Source: Apophysomyces variabilis
Taxonomy: Eukaryota; Mucoromycota; Mucoromycetes; Mucorales; Mucoraceae
Assembly: GCA_002749535.1 (NCBI GenBank)
Contig: MZZL01000044.1
Span: forward strand, 1-64,000
Reading direction: 5' to 3'
DNA: 64,000 nucleotides
This document shows positions 20,851 through 33,149 of this stretch, one piece after another. The stretch's first letter is position 1; each line of letters opens with the position of its first letter. Position numbers and translations under genes: made by a program. The notes under the pieces are model-generated. The model was not told where the DNA came from. It made no database searches and saw nothing but the letters and a program-made list of their open reading frames with translations.

Positions 20851-23261
20851 CGGAACCCGAACCAAAAAAAAAAAGAGATGAGCAGAAAAGAAGAGGCAGG
20901 CGTTAAAGAAGAAAGAAAACGATAAGCTTATTGAAGATATTTGTTTTTGATATTGATCAGGAAAAAGAAAGATTTTGGATTAGAGTTCGTGAGGGGTTCA
21001 GCGAACACAAAGTCATCTTTCTTTTCTTTCTTTGCGTTTACGTCTAAGATTTCGATTTACATTGCGTGAGAAAGCTTGCTCATCGAAAAGCAGGCTTCAC
21101 GCCAGCATTCGATCTTGGTGGGAAGGGCCTATGCCTCCCTGAATTTGTTTTTAATTTTAATTTGTGGAACTCAGCCGCCATGCCTAAAAAGAATCTGTTT
21201 TATTAGGGGCGTCGCAATTTTAGGGAGGTTTGGTGAACTCGAAAATGAGATTGTTCGATTTAATCACAAGGAATAACGGACTGTCTATTATAGACTTGGG
21301 TCCTAAAAATCCACATATTGTCTCGGGTGAATTCGATCAGTTGAGCACTATTAATTAAAGACATCGTATATAACATATCATAGATCCAACAGGACATAGT
21401 AAACAAACTATCAAGCGTCGCGTCACGCTAACGAAAATATTATGCCATATTGCTTCAGGTCAGAAGAGCTTATATCAAATAGTAAATGCTATGAAATACA
21501 AGAGAACAATAGCATGGGTGGGAAAACTCGAATCTTCTTCGTGCGGTTATTCCCTTCTTCTATAGCCCTAAAAAGGCAGAATCGATGGTAAAGATCTATC
21601 TATCATGCACGCACGCAAACCGTGTCTTCAATCTTGTTTGACAAGTTATTCGTGACTTGACCCTGACTCCACATTGATTTATGTTACCATTACTGCTAGA
21701 ACCTTGACAGAAGTACACGGTCGCGATTCATAAATTCGTCGCTTATATTTCGTGGCTATTTACGCTACGAGAAATATACTGAGTCTGCATATACAGTATG
21801 TAAACGTAAGTGTATAAGTATAGTAAACTCCTAGTACTTTATTTCCAAAAATTAAAGTCGCATCTAGCAAATTCACTTGGCGCATTTTGGAAACTGGGCT
21901 TGACGCTAGCAAATTACATTAATTGTCGTGTTATAAGAGTTGGAATTGACCAATGTTTACATACCTGTCATAAAACTGACAACACCATAACCATCTACCC
22001 AGCAAGCAAATGTCAATGGACTGCGACTTCGATTTTCGTAGTTTGCGAAATTGTCTTTGGGAGATACTGTATTATATAACCAAAATAAATAAAAAGGCGC
22101 AACATGTTACGACGATGACGGTCATGTGGACAATATCACTGTAGCCAATTTTGAGTAAGTTTAAAAGTGAGACAACGTTATGTTTGCGGGTTTGAATCTA
22201 AACATTAAGCTATGATGCTGTTCATTGATATGACAATAACAAATAAGCAAGGTACAATGAGCATATTATGAAGTAATTCCGGGATATCCGAAAGATCTAT
22301 TCCTATGGTTGCCAACAAGAACAAATAGAAAACTCCATGACAGTATTCAGTTGGCTAGATCTCAATGTTAGGTGAAACACAAACCGATTTCCTTTTTGGT
22401 TCCAAAAAGGATGATACTAACCATCGCGCTACTATGTCCGATGGCTTGTTAAATTCAGGAGTACCATTAGACAGAGATACTCTTTGCTATAGCATAAACG
22501 AGGAGGCAATTGGACTTAAAATTGAACAACATGTACTCCGTCGGAAGCGCATTGATTATCTTTTTAATTAAAGTTTTCACATCCCTTATAAAAAAAAGTT
22601 ATTTGGGTCTATGCAAGTTTGATTACAGCTTAAAAAGGGGCAACTCCGTCAAACCGAACATACAACGGAAACTGCGAGTCTTTACTCGTCAAAGCATTAG
22701 TTCCGTTATTGCTTTGTTTAGTCTGTTATCTTTTGCCTTTGGCTTTTTCATCAAGTAATTTATTTACTGTCTACTTCTGTCCGTACGTCTTTATGGACGA
22801 AATATATCCGACCGTGTGGCTAGAATATCAGTTCCTTACTTAGGCCACGTTTCACGAACTATAAATTCCAGTTTTTTTTAGCAATAGTTGTTGACAACCA
22901 CCCCCCGACTCTATAGAAAGCAAACGAATCTCTTCCAAGGTGACGTGTCACAGGGGTCTCACCATGAAGAGAAAGAAAAAAAGGAGGCAGGAAATGGCAA
23001 CATTTTACGTGTGTGGGTCTCCCTCTTCTAGAAGTTGAAAGAAAAAAAGAAAGGCAAGATGACAGGATGCATCTCTTTGGGAAGCGAAAGAAAGAAAAAG
23101 CAACAAAATTTATCAAGTTATTTTAGAACAAGATAGCACAAAAGGAAATAAGAAAAAGAAAAGGATACAACAAGATACAACAAAAAGAAAGGTGGTGCAT
23201 ACTATGCGTTCACGTCACAACACAAAAAAAAAGTGGGTTCTGTTCTGCGACTCATAGAATT
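20851..23261. other. Long intergenic stretch
   Basis: It contains the promoter side of orphan protein A (purine- and T-rich tracts at 20865-21060). Purine-rich DNA 3' of the next minus-strand gene lies at about 22960-23240. No coding sequence or repeat recognised. Confidence 0.45.
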
Positions 23262-25877
23262 CTATGCATCCCCGAGAAGCCATTCAACCACAGCATTCTC
23301 CTGATCTTGTACGTCTTCCCACTCGTCGTCTTGAAGGAACCATTCTTCGTCACCATCCATCACACCGTGTTCGCTACTTTTCTGGCTGATAATGCTTTCC
23401 GCATCCATTTCTCTGCGTCTCATCGGTCCGAGGCTGCCTTCTGTCGTCACGACCAGCGTAGGCGTTACATTTTTCTTCTTCTCTTCGGGTTCCGTTTGAG
23501 TAGCCATATCAATACCCAAGGGTGCTACTCTGCTAAGTGGTCTTGTTGGTTTTCTTTCCAGTGCATTGGGACTTCGCTGTAAATAGACAAATCGTTGACG
23601 ACGAGGAACATAGGATGCCCGGTAATCGTCCAAGGACGACGCTCCTTCAAACTTCAACACCTTATCAAGCACCTTGCCTTCCACTTTGCGCGATCGTCGT
23701 CTGTTACTTTCGGCATCGCTTCCACTGTTTGCTTCATCATCATCAAAAGACATGGTGGACCGACGTTTATCTGCGGTATTCTGTTTCAAAATCTCGTCCC
23801 AGGCCTTGATAGACATTCCAACAGAACCAGCTGTCGATAATCGATTGGGCATATTGTGTTCATGCAATGACTGACGTCGCTTGGCTACGACAACCGAGGG
23901 TCGCTCAGGTGTTGCTGCTCCTGTTGCTGTTGAATCCAACGATTCAGGTTCACTGGTAAAGTGCACCTGTCGGTCCTCGCTGTGTATGCTTAGATTAGGT
24001 GCAGACTTGTTCACTTTGAGGGACTTTTTCAGCGAATCGCGTCTGGGTTCTTTCGTGGGTGAATCCTCACTTGGTGGCGGTGTAGGTAAATCAGGCACTA
24101 TATTGATAGTGATAGGTTCCCGGGGCAATTCTGGTGCATTTTCTGCGGCCAGGGCAGCCTGCTCTTCCAGCAGCCGTTGTCGGCGCAAATTTTCGCGGCT
24201 CTTCCTGCTACTCATGCTACCGCGGCGCAGAACCGTTTCCTTTTTGGGTTCGTCCATAGATTGTCTCGGCTTAGCAGGCTGGCTAGCAGGTTTTTGCACA
24301 GGAGGTTTCGGCGCCGCACGGGGATGCTCGAATCTCGATGCTGGTTCCTCCAGCGGTTTCGCCACTCCAATTTGCGACTCATTTTGTGGTTCCGATATTC
24401 CTCTCTGTTGTTGCATCTCGAATTTCTTTAGCGTATCTTCAAGCGGTAGTTCCGCCTTGAAAGGAGGAGGAGTGACTATTCGAGGAGTCGTCGCGATGGG
24501 TAACGGCGACGCTGATTTTGTAGTTGTGGATGCTGTGGATTTTCGAGGCGAAGCAGTGGATCGTCGCTCCCATGTTGGTTCTAACGGGGGCTCCGTCAAG
24601 TCCTTCACCTCAATGGACCGCAGTCGATTTGGTGTCAAAGACACTCGCATTGTGTTTCCGGAACGAATTAAATCCTCAAAATCCATTGTGGGGGCTTCTG
24701 GGTCATAGACAGATACAGAAAGAGGAGGCGATTTCTGTGAATCCAGGTTGGAATGGCGAGCATCTTTCTTGAAAAGCTTAAACGCTTTTTTGCTGTTGTT
24801 AGTGGTAGAACTAGCGGCCGTACTGACAGTTCCATTACTGGTACTGCTGGTCAAGACGGATGTTGGTCTGTAGGCGCTGCTAGTGGATTTTAAGGAGTAA
24901 GTGGATGAAAACTGATCCTGGTCGCGATCTTCATAAGGTGAATCCATGTCATCGAAATTAATATCCAGGTAATTGTTACTATTCATGTCTTTTTTTTAAT
25001 TAATAATTAGTAACGATGGTATGGAGGAAATCACATGCAACATGGACCTACCGAGGTAGCTTTGTTTACGTGATGCTGGGCGACTTTGTGGAGGCATCAA
25101 TGAGCTGCGTGGTCTGTAGCCATACGCCATTGCCCGTTTCTACAGACGTGAATTTCTTATGCCAAACGTGACAGGTAAGTCCATACCTCCATTTTTTCAC
25201 GCATTTCCATACGAGAAAAGACTCCGCCAACCTGGGCATCGTCAGCAAGGGCAACGTAGACTTCCTTAACTCGGACGTATTCAATATCTTCGCTTTCTGC
25301 AATCATGGCGACTGCTGTTAGGATATATTCTGCAATGTGTTCCAGCACGGTAGTGATATAAATGGCGACAATGGGGGATATAACGATAGCATCTTTTCTT
25401 GCAGTCTCGGACGACACTTCAAATTGCTGCTGTTCTTCCTTGTCTGCAAGGGTACAGAATTCGAGACATTTTTCGCGCAAGAGTGGCAGCGTGTCTTCGA
25501 AGACGAGATTATCCAGGGAGCGCATTCGTTCATAAATTTCAATGTCGATAGTTTCTGTTTCGGTGAAAGTTTTGACCTCCAGTTCGGCTTCAACAATAGC
25601 ATTTTTGCCTAAAGTAGATGGTAAGAGGTCGAATACGACGGCTTTGGTGCGAGAGAGATCGAGTGATAGTGAATTAGAGAGAAGGAGTCGGAGGAATTCG
25701 TCAAGAAATTGGTTGATAGCTTGGAGTGCGTCAGTCGATACTCGGTATGGTCCAATCTCGGAGATGATGGCGTTTGCTGCACGCTGACAGATGTAACGGA
25801 CATCAACTGCAGATCGAGCAAGGAATTTAGAGATCGGTAGGTGTGAAGGAAAGTAAGGGTCATTTACCTCTAGACAT
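23262..25877 (-). CDS. Uncharacterised 814-aa protein with histone-fold-like N terminus
   Basis: Four exons: 25877-25868, 25806-25187, 25139-25052, 24988-23262. All phases agree. The first exon gives only MSR plus one base. Residues about 4-85 (DVRYICQRAANAIISEIGPY, then a long helix and TKAVVFDLLPSTLGKNAIVE) look like a histone-fold or related helical bundle. Residues about 110-210 are also helical (RKDAIVISPIVAIYITTVLE). The rest is mostly low complexity, with Ser/Thr-rich and Pro-rich stretches, basic patches (RKSRENLRRQRLLEEQ) and a conserved-looking block DFEDLIRSGNTMRVSLTPNR. The C terminus is acidic and Trp-rich (EEWFLQDDEWEDVQDQ). I do not recognise the family. A chromatin or scaffold role is a guess from the fold impression only. 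Confidence 0.8.
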
Positions 25878-26895
25878 GGTATGGGAATCTAGATAGGTAT
25901 GGTTTTAAGTATCTAAACTTTGTTTCTGTTTGTTTGCTCAGGCAAAAGGCATAAGGAATTAAGAAAGAAAAGAAGGGAAACTAATAAAACAATAAAGAAC
26001 GGAGAAGGAGAAAGAAAAAGAGAAAAGAAAGGAGAATAAGGTTAAGAAGGAAGGAATAAAACAAGTGAAGAAAAGGGAAGAAGAGAGAGAGAGGCGTGGC
26101 TGAAAAGTGGCCTCCAAAATTTGAGAGAGAAAAAGAGAAACAGAGTTATGGCAAGGTTGACAAAGGAGTAGGTATAGAACAGATATGGCAAATACAACAC
26201 GAGACAGTGGTGCCCTTCCGCGCCTTGATTGGCCGATCAATAATATAACCTCTTTTCGAAGGCGTACAATAGCTCCGAGATAGTCTATACTGTTACGATC
26301 CCGATGCCACGCTACGTCTTTACATATTCAGGCAATCCTTTAGGTTAAAAATAATCTCCCATAGAACTTGATTGTTTATTGTCTCTTTTGTGCTTCGACT
26401 GCATGTTGCAGAATCTATGCCGAAAAATAGAAGAATGGAAAAAGAGATCCCAGGTCGCCGGACCCCAATATCCATCTCCGATATGGTGATTGTTGATCTG
26501 ACCTCGCAATCCCTGGATCGTCAGAGCATCACTTTTCTAGACGCCTGAATTGCCTTTCTATATTTTACAATAAACACTATAGACTTTGCTAACTCGATTT
26601 AGGTAACGTGTTATGGCTAAGGAACCAGAACAAACAATAACAAAAGCCTTGATAGTATTTCTCTCTATTTGTTGAAATCTGGCGAAATACCTTCAAACGT
26701 TTGGGACGAACTTTTACTTGCGTGTATGTAAAATTTTTGAGATATAACTCACTTATGATCTAGTCATACATAGCGTTTGTCCCGCGTAAGCAGGGTGTGT
26801 CAGTAAAGCAGGGGATTACATCTAAACGGCAGGAAAAAGGGATGATATGCTACGTAGTAATTTTGAAGATCGAAAAGGGAAAACGTGAGAATTCC
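25878..26895. other. Promoter region of the histone-fold gene and intergenic DNA
   Basis: A long purine-rich tract (about 25960-26110) lies immediately upstream of the start on the coding-strand complement, so the leader is CT-rich on the transcribed side. No gene seen. Confidence 0.45.
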
Positions 26896-27202
26896 CTAAA
26901 ACTTTAACTGGTCAAATGGACATAGAGGAGATTTTGCATAAAGCGGCATGAGCGCATGGCTGTGCATCCCCTTACTCAATTTCTTAAACACGGCTATCTG
27001 ATATTGATCCCTTGTGCTCACAATGTTGACCATGCTGAGAATAAGAAAGGAAAAGAAGAAGAGAATCTGAATGTTATCCGAGACAACCGAGGCATTCCTG
27101 GGTCCCATGTGCTTTGTCTTCTCCTTTTCGTTGGCCATCTAACCTCCCATATTTCTGATCATAAAATATCAAACCATGCTTTACCTTGCTCATCATCGTC
27201 AT
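26896..27202 (-). CDS. Possible small single-pass membrane protein
   Basis: A two-exon model (27202-27185 and 27138-26896) gives 86 aa. The intron of 46 nt has GTAAAG and TTAG ends and is in phase 0. The protein begins MTMMSKMANEKEKTKHMG, a basic cytosolic-type start. A hydrophobic segment follows (IQILFFFSFLILSMVNIV, residues about 29-46) and then a hydrophilic tail. It resembles small ER or mitochondrial inner-membrane subunits in layout only, and no family was recognised. The alternative is a chance open frame: the second exon alone is a continuous 80-codon frame. Confidence 0.35.
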
Positions 27203-30145
27203 CGCTACGAAATTTGATTCAATGTATCCTTTTTTTTTTTGGCTATTTCTCCTTTTCTCCTCTTTTCTTTCTAAACTATCTTGCAGTCTTCGTTATCCTC
27301 CCAAGTTAGGCGTAATAAATGTCCCTTTTTCTGATTATGCATAGTGCAAAGAACAGGTAGCTTTGGCAGCTCTTGGGTTACTATCCTCATAATATCACTC
27401 ATGGCAACAATATAGCAAGAGATTTCATTAGAATGAAAAAAAAATTTACACGCAAGTGTTATTGCTGTCTGCTTACATACCTAGTAAATGAGCAAAAGGG
27501 AAGCCTTGGTACGTCTATGGCTGTTACAGTAGCTAAATAGTATCACAACCTAGTGTAGGTTTGGCGTCATTACAGAAATGACGATCATCAAGCCTATTTC
27601 GCTGCATGCATAACTTTTTAGTCCAGGGAAAAAGGAAGAAATATCTTCTTATGATGGATAATGTAGAGATACCCTCTGCGCTGACTATCAATCAGCGTGA
27701 TATTCAGAATCTTTTTTTGGTAAAATGCCACCATGCAGATCAAACGTGAATTTCGGAACCTACGGACAAAATGATGTAAATTTATGTTTTTGGAAAGATT
27801 TTCTTTCGGGGAACATCAAAATTACCTAAGAATCGCAAAACCAAAATGGTCCGTGTAAAAATACCTCAAAAGTAGCATTTCACGTTGTAAAAAGCTATTC
27901 TTTGTTTTTCCATATCATGTTAACAACCAAACTATAATAATCAATAGCAAATGCTAGACGGTCAATAAACCTGTAAACCTTGCAACATTAGGAGCCTTCG
28001 ATTGCACATCTGAAGCTCGATATGCACTTAAGGTAACTGAATGCTTGTTGCTACACTTTAGCATGCTAACAAAGATCCAATTTTCCAACACTGACCTTCT
28101 GTAACCAAACATTTATATAATTATATTTGATCATCTGAGAATGACCAATACAATGGAATAGCAGTGAAAACATCCTGATCAATACACCCTTGAACTTGCA
28201 ACATTATCAAATTCTCTACTGTATATACTGAAAACAGAGCGTTATTCATAGCGCTACATTCACAGCTTAGAGATTGTAGATAGATTAGTTTACCTCGACT
28301 AGCTCTCAAGATGCCTTAGATTCAATTAGTGCAAATGCCAATTTTTTATAGACTGTAGTGGGCAACTTTATACGTTATTTATAGTTTGATATAATTGGTG
28401 TCTAACCTAACACTGCTGCTTGACCCCTGAAGGCTTTGTCATCTTCTGCCGGTTTATATCTCTGCTTTTGTCTGGTAACTCTAGCTGCAGTCATCGACAT
28501 GTTAAAAAACCCGTCGTCCTCACTCTTATACAGGTTACTCGTTTTGTATGGAGCATCACGAGGCAACATACATTTTCTGCTTACTATTGTATCTTTTTTC
28601 TGCGTTACCAAGCTAGTCCTGCAAACTTACTGGCTAGTCCAACTAATCCTATTGGCCAGCTTATAGTTGATTGGCTATAATGCTGGACATAATAAACGTC
28701 ACTACTCCTTATCTCACAAATGTTTTTGAGGCTTCCACCCAAAATTGTTTGAAGTTTCGGAGAGGCGAACTTTGGAGAATCGTCCAACCAAACCATGAAG
28801 ATTCCAATAAGAAATTTTTGAACTAAAAGAGTGTTCTCGTTCAGGGGCAAGGGCAACTACATCACGAAGACGTAAATACCCATCCTACTGATTAGAAGAT
28901 AATCCTAAATGACCCAATGCTTAAAATAGTTGAGGATACCGAAAAATGTCAGCAAAATATAGTGTAGCCGATTCTATTTGGTTCATACAAAAACGGTAGG
29001 TATCTGTATGATGTATGGAAAGACAATAAGTAAAGGTTAAACCTTATTAAACGTATCATTTACCCTAGCAATAAAAAGAAAATTAGTGTTAATTACAAAC
29101 GTTGACAGTTTGGATTTTTCAGTATTACGTGCAGAAATACGACAAAGGTTTACATGCTGTTTTAAGGAATCCATAATTCTCAACGCACTGATCATCGTTC
29201 TCAATGTCCTGTGGATCACCCCACAAATAAGATAATTGCGAAGCTATTAGTTATGCCGCCATATTAGCTTCCTCAATTATGTGAGATGTCGTTCGCAACT
29301 ACCCGTTATTTGAACAAATTCGAGGAGTCACTTCATATACAGGAACGCTAACCGTGTCCATAATTTCATAAAAGGACGAAGTAAAAGGCAACTAGAGAAA
29401 TGAAATATTTACAGTCCATTTCATATGATCCTGTTTTATTTAATGTAGCGAGATCCAGAGCGCATGTTACCAGAGAGTTTGATTGCTCTCTGCTATAGAA
29501 AACAATGCTAATATCATACTGTAGCGGTAAAATCCACGAAGTACAGTACATAGATCAAACAAACGAACCATCAGTTTAGTTATAGATCATTTGTGGGTGT
29601 GTAACAATTGCAAAAAGAGATATGACGAAGGTCACCATTGCGGACGGTATCTCTCACGGGGCATACTTGTTTGTGAACACTACGGAGTGTTGTAGCAGAG
29701 AGATATTAATGCATGCAAAAACGTTCTCTCGATCGCGCTGACCATCTGGGTTGGGGAAGGATGATTACAACGGTTCTCTCGTCTCCGGCCTCTAACAACA
29801 ACCCCGAATCAGACGCGGGTATTCCCCTCGGGGAAGTTTAGATTTTTACTGCAAGCGTATTAGGCAATGTTTTCAGGTAGGATTTTACTAAAGTTTATCG
29901 TTTATAGATGATTCCATCGGTAAGCTTCTATCACATTTTAAAAGGAAGATACTCACTAACAATTATTGGCAAATTGTTCATAACTTTTGTCTCGAAATCT
30001 TCAAATAATTTTGGGCGGAATCTTCAAACAATTTTGGATGAAATCTTCAAAAAGTTTTGAATAAACCAGTACTCCTTTCTCGTGACAACTCGGTGCGAGG
30101 CTCTTTATTCACCCTTCTTTCAATCGTTTGTTTCTCCGGCTGGTC
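27203..30145. other. Long intergenic stretch
   Basis: AT-rich. Numerous short open frames show no domain or splice logic. The only structured element is a short tandem repeat at 29994-30064, just upstream of the ankyrin gene. Confidence 0.4.
29994..30064. repeat. Three-copy tandem repeat of about 24 bp
   Basis: The units read 'gaaatcttcaaataattttg', 'gaatcttcaaacaattttgg' and 'aaatcttcaaaaagttttga', each followed by a few variable bases. The array ends about 80 bp before the ATG of the ankyrin gene. Confidence 0.6.
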
Positions 30146-31190
30146 ATGCAGAGTGGCACTCATCGTATTACCAAATCATGCCAAACTCGTCGAGCACGCC
30201 GCGCAGATCGATTACGAGAATTACTACATCTCTCTCCTGCGGATTCCCTGTTACTTGATGCCTGCGCACGAAAGAAGGTGGCTGACGGTAGAGATCGAAA
30301 TGAAGGCTGAACTTTATGGCTAATCCTTTTGCGCACTTTTTACCCAGTGAAAGCCATATTATCCAGTATGCCGTTGCTGAATCCCGACACTGTTCGAGAC
30401 AAGTATCTCCGCACACCATTACATATTGCTTGTGGTCGCCGAGACGATCTTCGTGAAGCAACCGCCATCGCACGGATCCTAATTCACTCAGGCTCTGATG
30501 TGAACAATGGTGTAGGTGATGTAGATGGATTTCAACCAATGCATATGGGTAAGCACCCCTCATTGTTTTGCCAAAGTATGACATTCAAACCTTTTCTTTG
30601 ATAGCTGTCCTTGCGAATAACTTTCAGTGTGTTTTGATGTTGTTGGAAGAAGGTAGGCATTATTGTAGTATGGAATGGGGTCCACCTTTATGTATACCTT
30701 GACGGTTAGGTATATTCAGGCGCTAGTATTCCGGCTTCTGATCCCTTTCGATTAACACCCCTTCTACTGGCCAAGCTCAAGCTGGACAACTTGCGAAGAT
30801 CTTCCACAGAGACATCTGAGCTAGAATATCAAGATTTGAAATCGGTAAGAGCAACAATTCGTTGCTTAGATCGAGTCAAGTCACTGACAATGCTCAATGT
30901 GGTTGATTTAGATAACCAAAGTGCTGGTGACTCACCTTGCCAATAAACATATCACAACCTATGGCCCTCCAACATCTGGTGCCTATTATGGACTGTCCGA
31001 ATCCCTATTTGCGAAGGATCAGGAATCGCAGTTAAACGATGCGATTTCAAACATATCAAATCAGCTTTCTCGAATTCACATGGATGAATCTGCCGGTTCC
31101 CAATTGTTACATGAATCCATGAAGAATTTGATAGATAAAGTGCGCGATTTAGGGATCGAAGAAAATCCAAAAATAGATGAAACCGAATAA
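30146..31190 (+). CDS. Ankyrin-repeat protein, ANKRD54-like
   Basis: Five exons: 30146-30287, 30348-30548, 30605-30652, 30720-30844, 30912-31190. They encode 264 aa and all junctions are in phase. A basic N terminus (residues about 4-30, HRITKSCQTRRARRADRLRE) could be a nuclear signal. Three ankyrin-type repeats follow: AILSSMPLLNPDTVRDKYLR with TPLHIACGRR, then ARILIHSGSDVNNG with FQPMHMAVLANNF, then LMLLEEGASIPASD with LTPLLLAKLK. The order is basic N terminus, ankyrins, then a helical C terminus, which matches animal ANKRD54. Animal ANKRD54 controls nuclear export of kinases. That function is not proven for fungal relatives. ATG 30146 is the first ATG in frame. Confidence 0.82.
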
Positions 31191-31538
31191 ATTAGCCCAC
31201 TTTACCCTTACTGCCTATCATAAGGCAAAACTGTGTTAGTCTTCAATAAAATGTTGCAGATCAAAGGATAAAATATCATAGCAACGAGATTAAACTCAGT
31301 TTGAAGCATTCGGAAGCATCAACCCGTCTTCCGGCTTCCGGCAGCACAAGCTTGCACTTCTCAGATACTCCGAAATAGACATTGAAGCGCCACAGGCACA
31401 ATTGACAACTCTTGTCACTCCGTGTTAGCTCTTGACTGGTCCTCGGAGACGAGAAGCTTTGTGGCGGGAGTCGAACGCACAGGTCATAAAGCGCATCGCC
31501 AAAACCCCGCTGTCCCCACCTTCTTACCAACTATCAGT
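31191..31538. other. Short intergenic stretch between two same-strand genes
   Basis: Contains a likely polyadenylation signal (AATAAA, about 31245) of the ankyrin gene and the leader of the next gene. A tRNA-like string near 31460 was examined and rejected. Confidence 0.45.
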
Positions 31539-33149
31539 ATGACGAAACATTCTGCTACAAAAGGCAAGACTAAGCAATCAAGCAAAAAGGAAAACGACGA
31601 CCTCTTTGCCGGTAAACGTGACTATGACTGGAAACTTCTTTCCCTCTCATCGGCAGAACGCTACATTGTGTAGCTGTGCGAAAATCAACGACGATCCGGT
31701 CCAAACCGGCAAGCAATCCCACTTCTTCCACGAAAGGTTCTCCTGTGAAATCAAGACCAAAGAAGTCCAAGGTAAGTAAAGCGAAATGAAGAAAACGAGT
31801 TCGTTGGGCATCGGTCCAAAATTGATGTTTGCATCTTAGGCAAAGAAAAAGTCCAGACACAAGGAGGTAAATGCATTGTGATCGTGTGCATGAGAGAGAT
31901 GCATCGATTAACTGATATCTGGTTCTAGCCTGCAGAAGGATCATGCCTTTTCCGTTACCTGTTCTATTTAGTGGTGCTTCTTTATATGGCCTACTATGGT
32001 AGCCGTCTTTGCCAACGTTCGCCGGAATGTATCCGAGCGTTTCGTCCCTTGAGCGATCTGTACGAAGTTCACGGGCAGCCAGTGGTAGCCGCAATGCAGG
32101 CTTCCTACGAGAGCCGTGTCCAGCCACATCTTCAAGCGTGCTTAGATTTAGTGGAACCTCACTTTGCAAACACACAAAAGGTCATCCAACCTCATCTTAT
32201 TAAATTGAAGCACACAGCGCGACCTGTATTGGAGAAAGCTCGAGAAAAGACGATTACTGCTTTGCATAGGGGAAAGGAATGGTTGAAACAGAAATACCAT
32301 GACGATCTTTTGCCTCTGCAACACCAAGTTTTTGCTTATGCCCAACATGTCTGGGAAAACGATCTACAGCATCGTTTTGAAGCAGTTGAGCCTAAACTAC
32401 GTCAGTGGTGGGAATATGTCTTGCTCGAAGCGCATCTGTTGCAGCAACAATACGATACGCACGTAGCTCCTCATGTGGCTGAACTATTCAAATTGGTTGA
32501 AAGCAAATCTCAGATGGGAAACTTCAATAAGGATATTCATATGGCACAACCCACAGCTTCCTCAGAAGAAAAGGCAGGGTATAAACCAGCATTAGCAGAT
32601 GAGGCACCCCTGAAGACACCCACATCTGAGCAGATCGAAAAACTCAATTTGTTAAATGATGATCAGTTTGAAACAACGGAAACGGTCGTTGTCTCGGTGA
32701 CAGAGCCGCAAGGAACAACTGCCAGCGAAGCTATTGTTCCCACATCCACCCAGCATCCTGATGCCATCGTCACATCGCCAGCAGCGAACAGGGAAGTAAC
32801 AGCAGCTGCAGCTGTCAAGACTCCTTCAACGAGTTCGACGAAAGATGAAGTGCCTGACTCTACGAGTGAAAAGATCGCCACGGAAACGGTATCTGAGGAA
32901 GTTGTGGAGGATTCGGAAGTCTCTCAGAAATCTCAAGAAGCAGAAATCAAAGAGGAACCTTTGTTGGAGAAGTCCCAGAAGGAGATCAAGGAGGAACATC
33001 TGTTACAGAAGACGTTTGAAAAACCGGCAGATGAAACGAAAGAGGGAAGCGAGGAAGCGCATCATATTCGTTTGGAAGCTGAACCCCCAATCGCTAAAAG
33101 TACGCTTAAACTTGTTCAACAAGAACCAGTAGTAGAAGGCTGGGCATAA
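31539..33149 (+). CDS. Single-pass membrane protein with long amphipathic-helix domain, function unknown
   Basis: Four exons: 31539-31611, 31674-31771, 31840-31866, 31929-33149. They encode 472 aa and phases agree. Residues 1-66 are Lys/Ser-rich (KSRPKKSKAKKKSRHKE). One hydrophobic segment follows (FRYLFYLVVLLYMAYYG, about 73-90). A helical region (about 105-260) has a repeating style: VQPHLQACLDLVEPHF, IQPHLIKLKHTARPVLEKAR, VEPKLRQWWEYV, VAPHVAELFKLV. These are amphipathic helices starting with x-x-P-H/K-L, like apolipoprotein- or perilipin-type lipid-binding helices. The C-terminal 200 residues are Glu/Lys/Thr-rich and probably disordered, with repeated IKEEPLLEKSQKE- and IKEEHLLQKTFE-like units. 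ER or lipid-droplet membrane location is inferred. No known family recognised. Confidence 0.8.

Noticed and set aside
23881..24708. 275-codon open frame on the plus strand
   Set aside because: Lies entirely antisense to the long Ser/Thr/Pro-rich exon of the histone-fold gene. Its composition is the mirror of that exon, and the minus-strand model has four in-phase exons.
30168..30584. 138-codon minus-strand open frame
   Set aside because: Antisense to exons 1-2 of the ankyrin gene, whose splice phases and repeats are convincing.
31430..31520. tRNA-like string ('gcgggagtcgaacgcac') suggesting a minus-strand tRNA
   Set aside because: The T-arm stem does not pair, the acceptor halves are only about 58 nt apart and no D-arm can be drawn.
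31570..32175. 201-codon open frame on the minus strand
   Set aside because: Antisense shadow of the membrane-protein gene at 31539-33149. No domain and no splice logic of its own.
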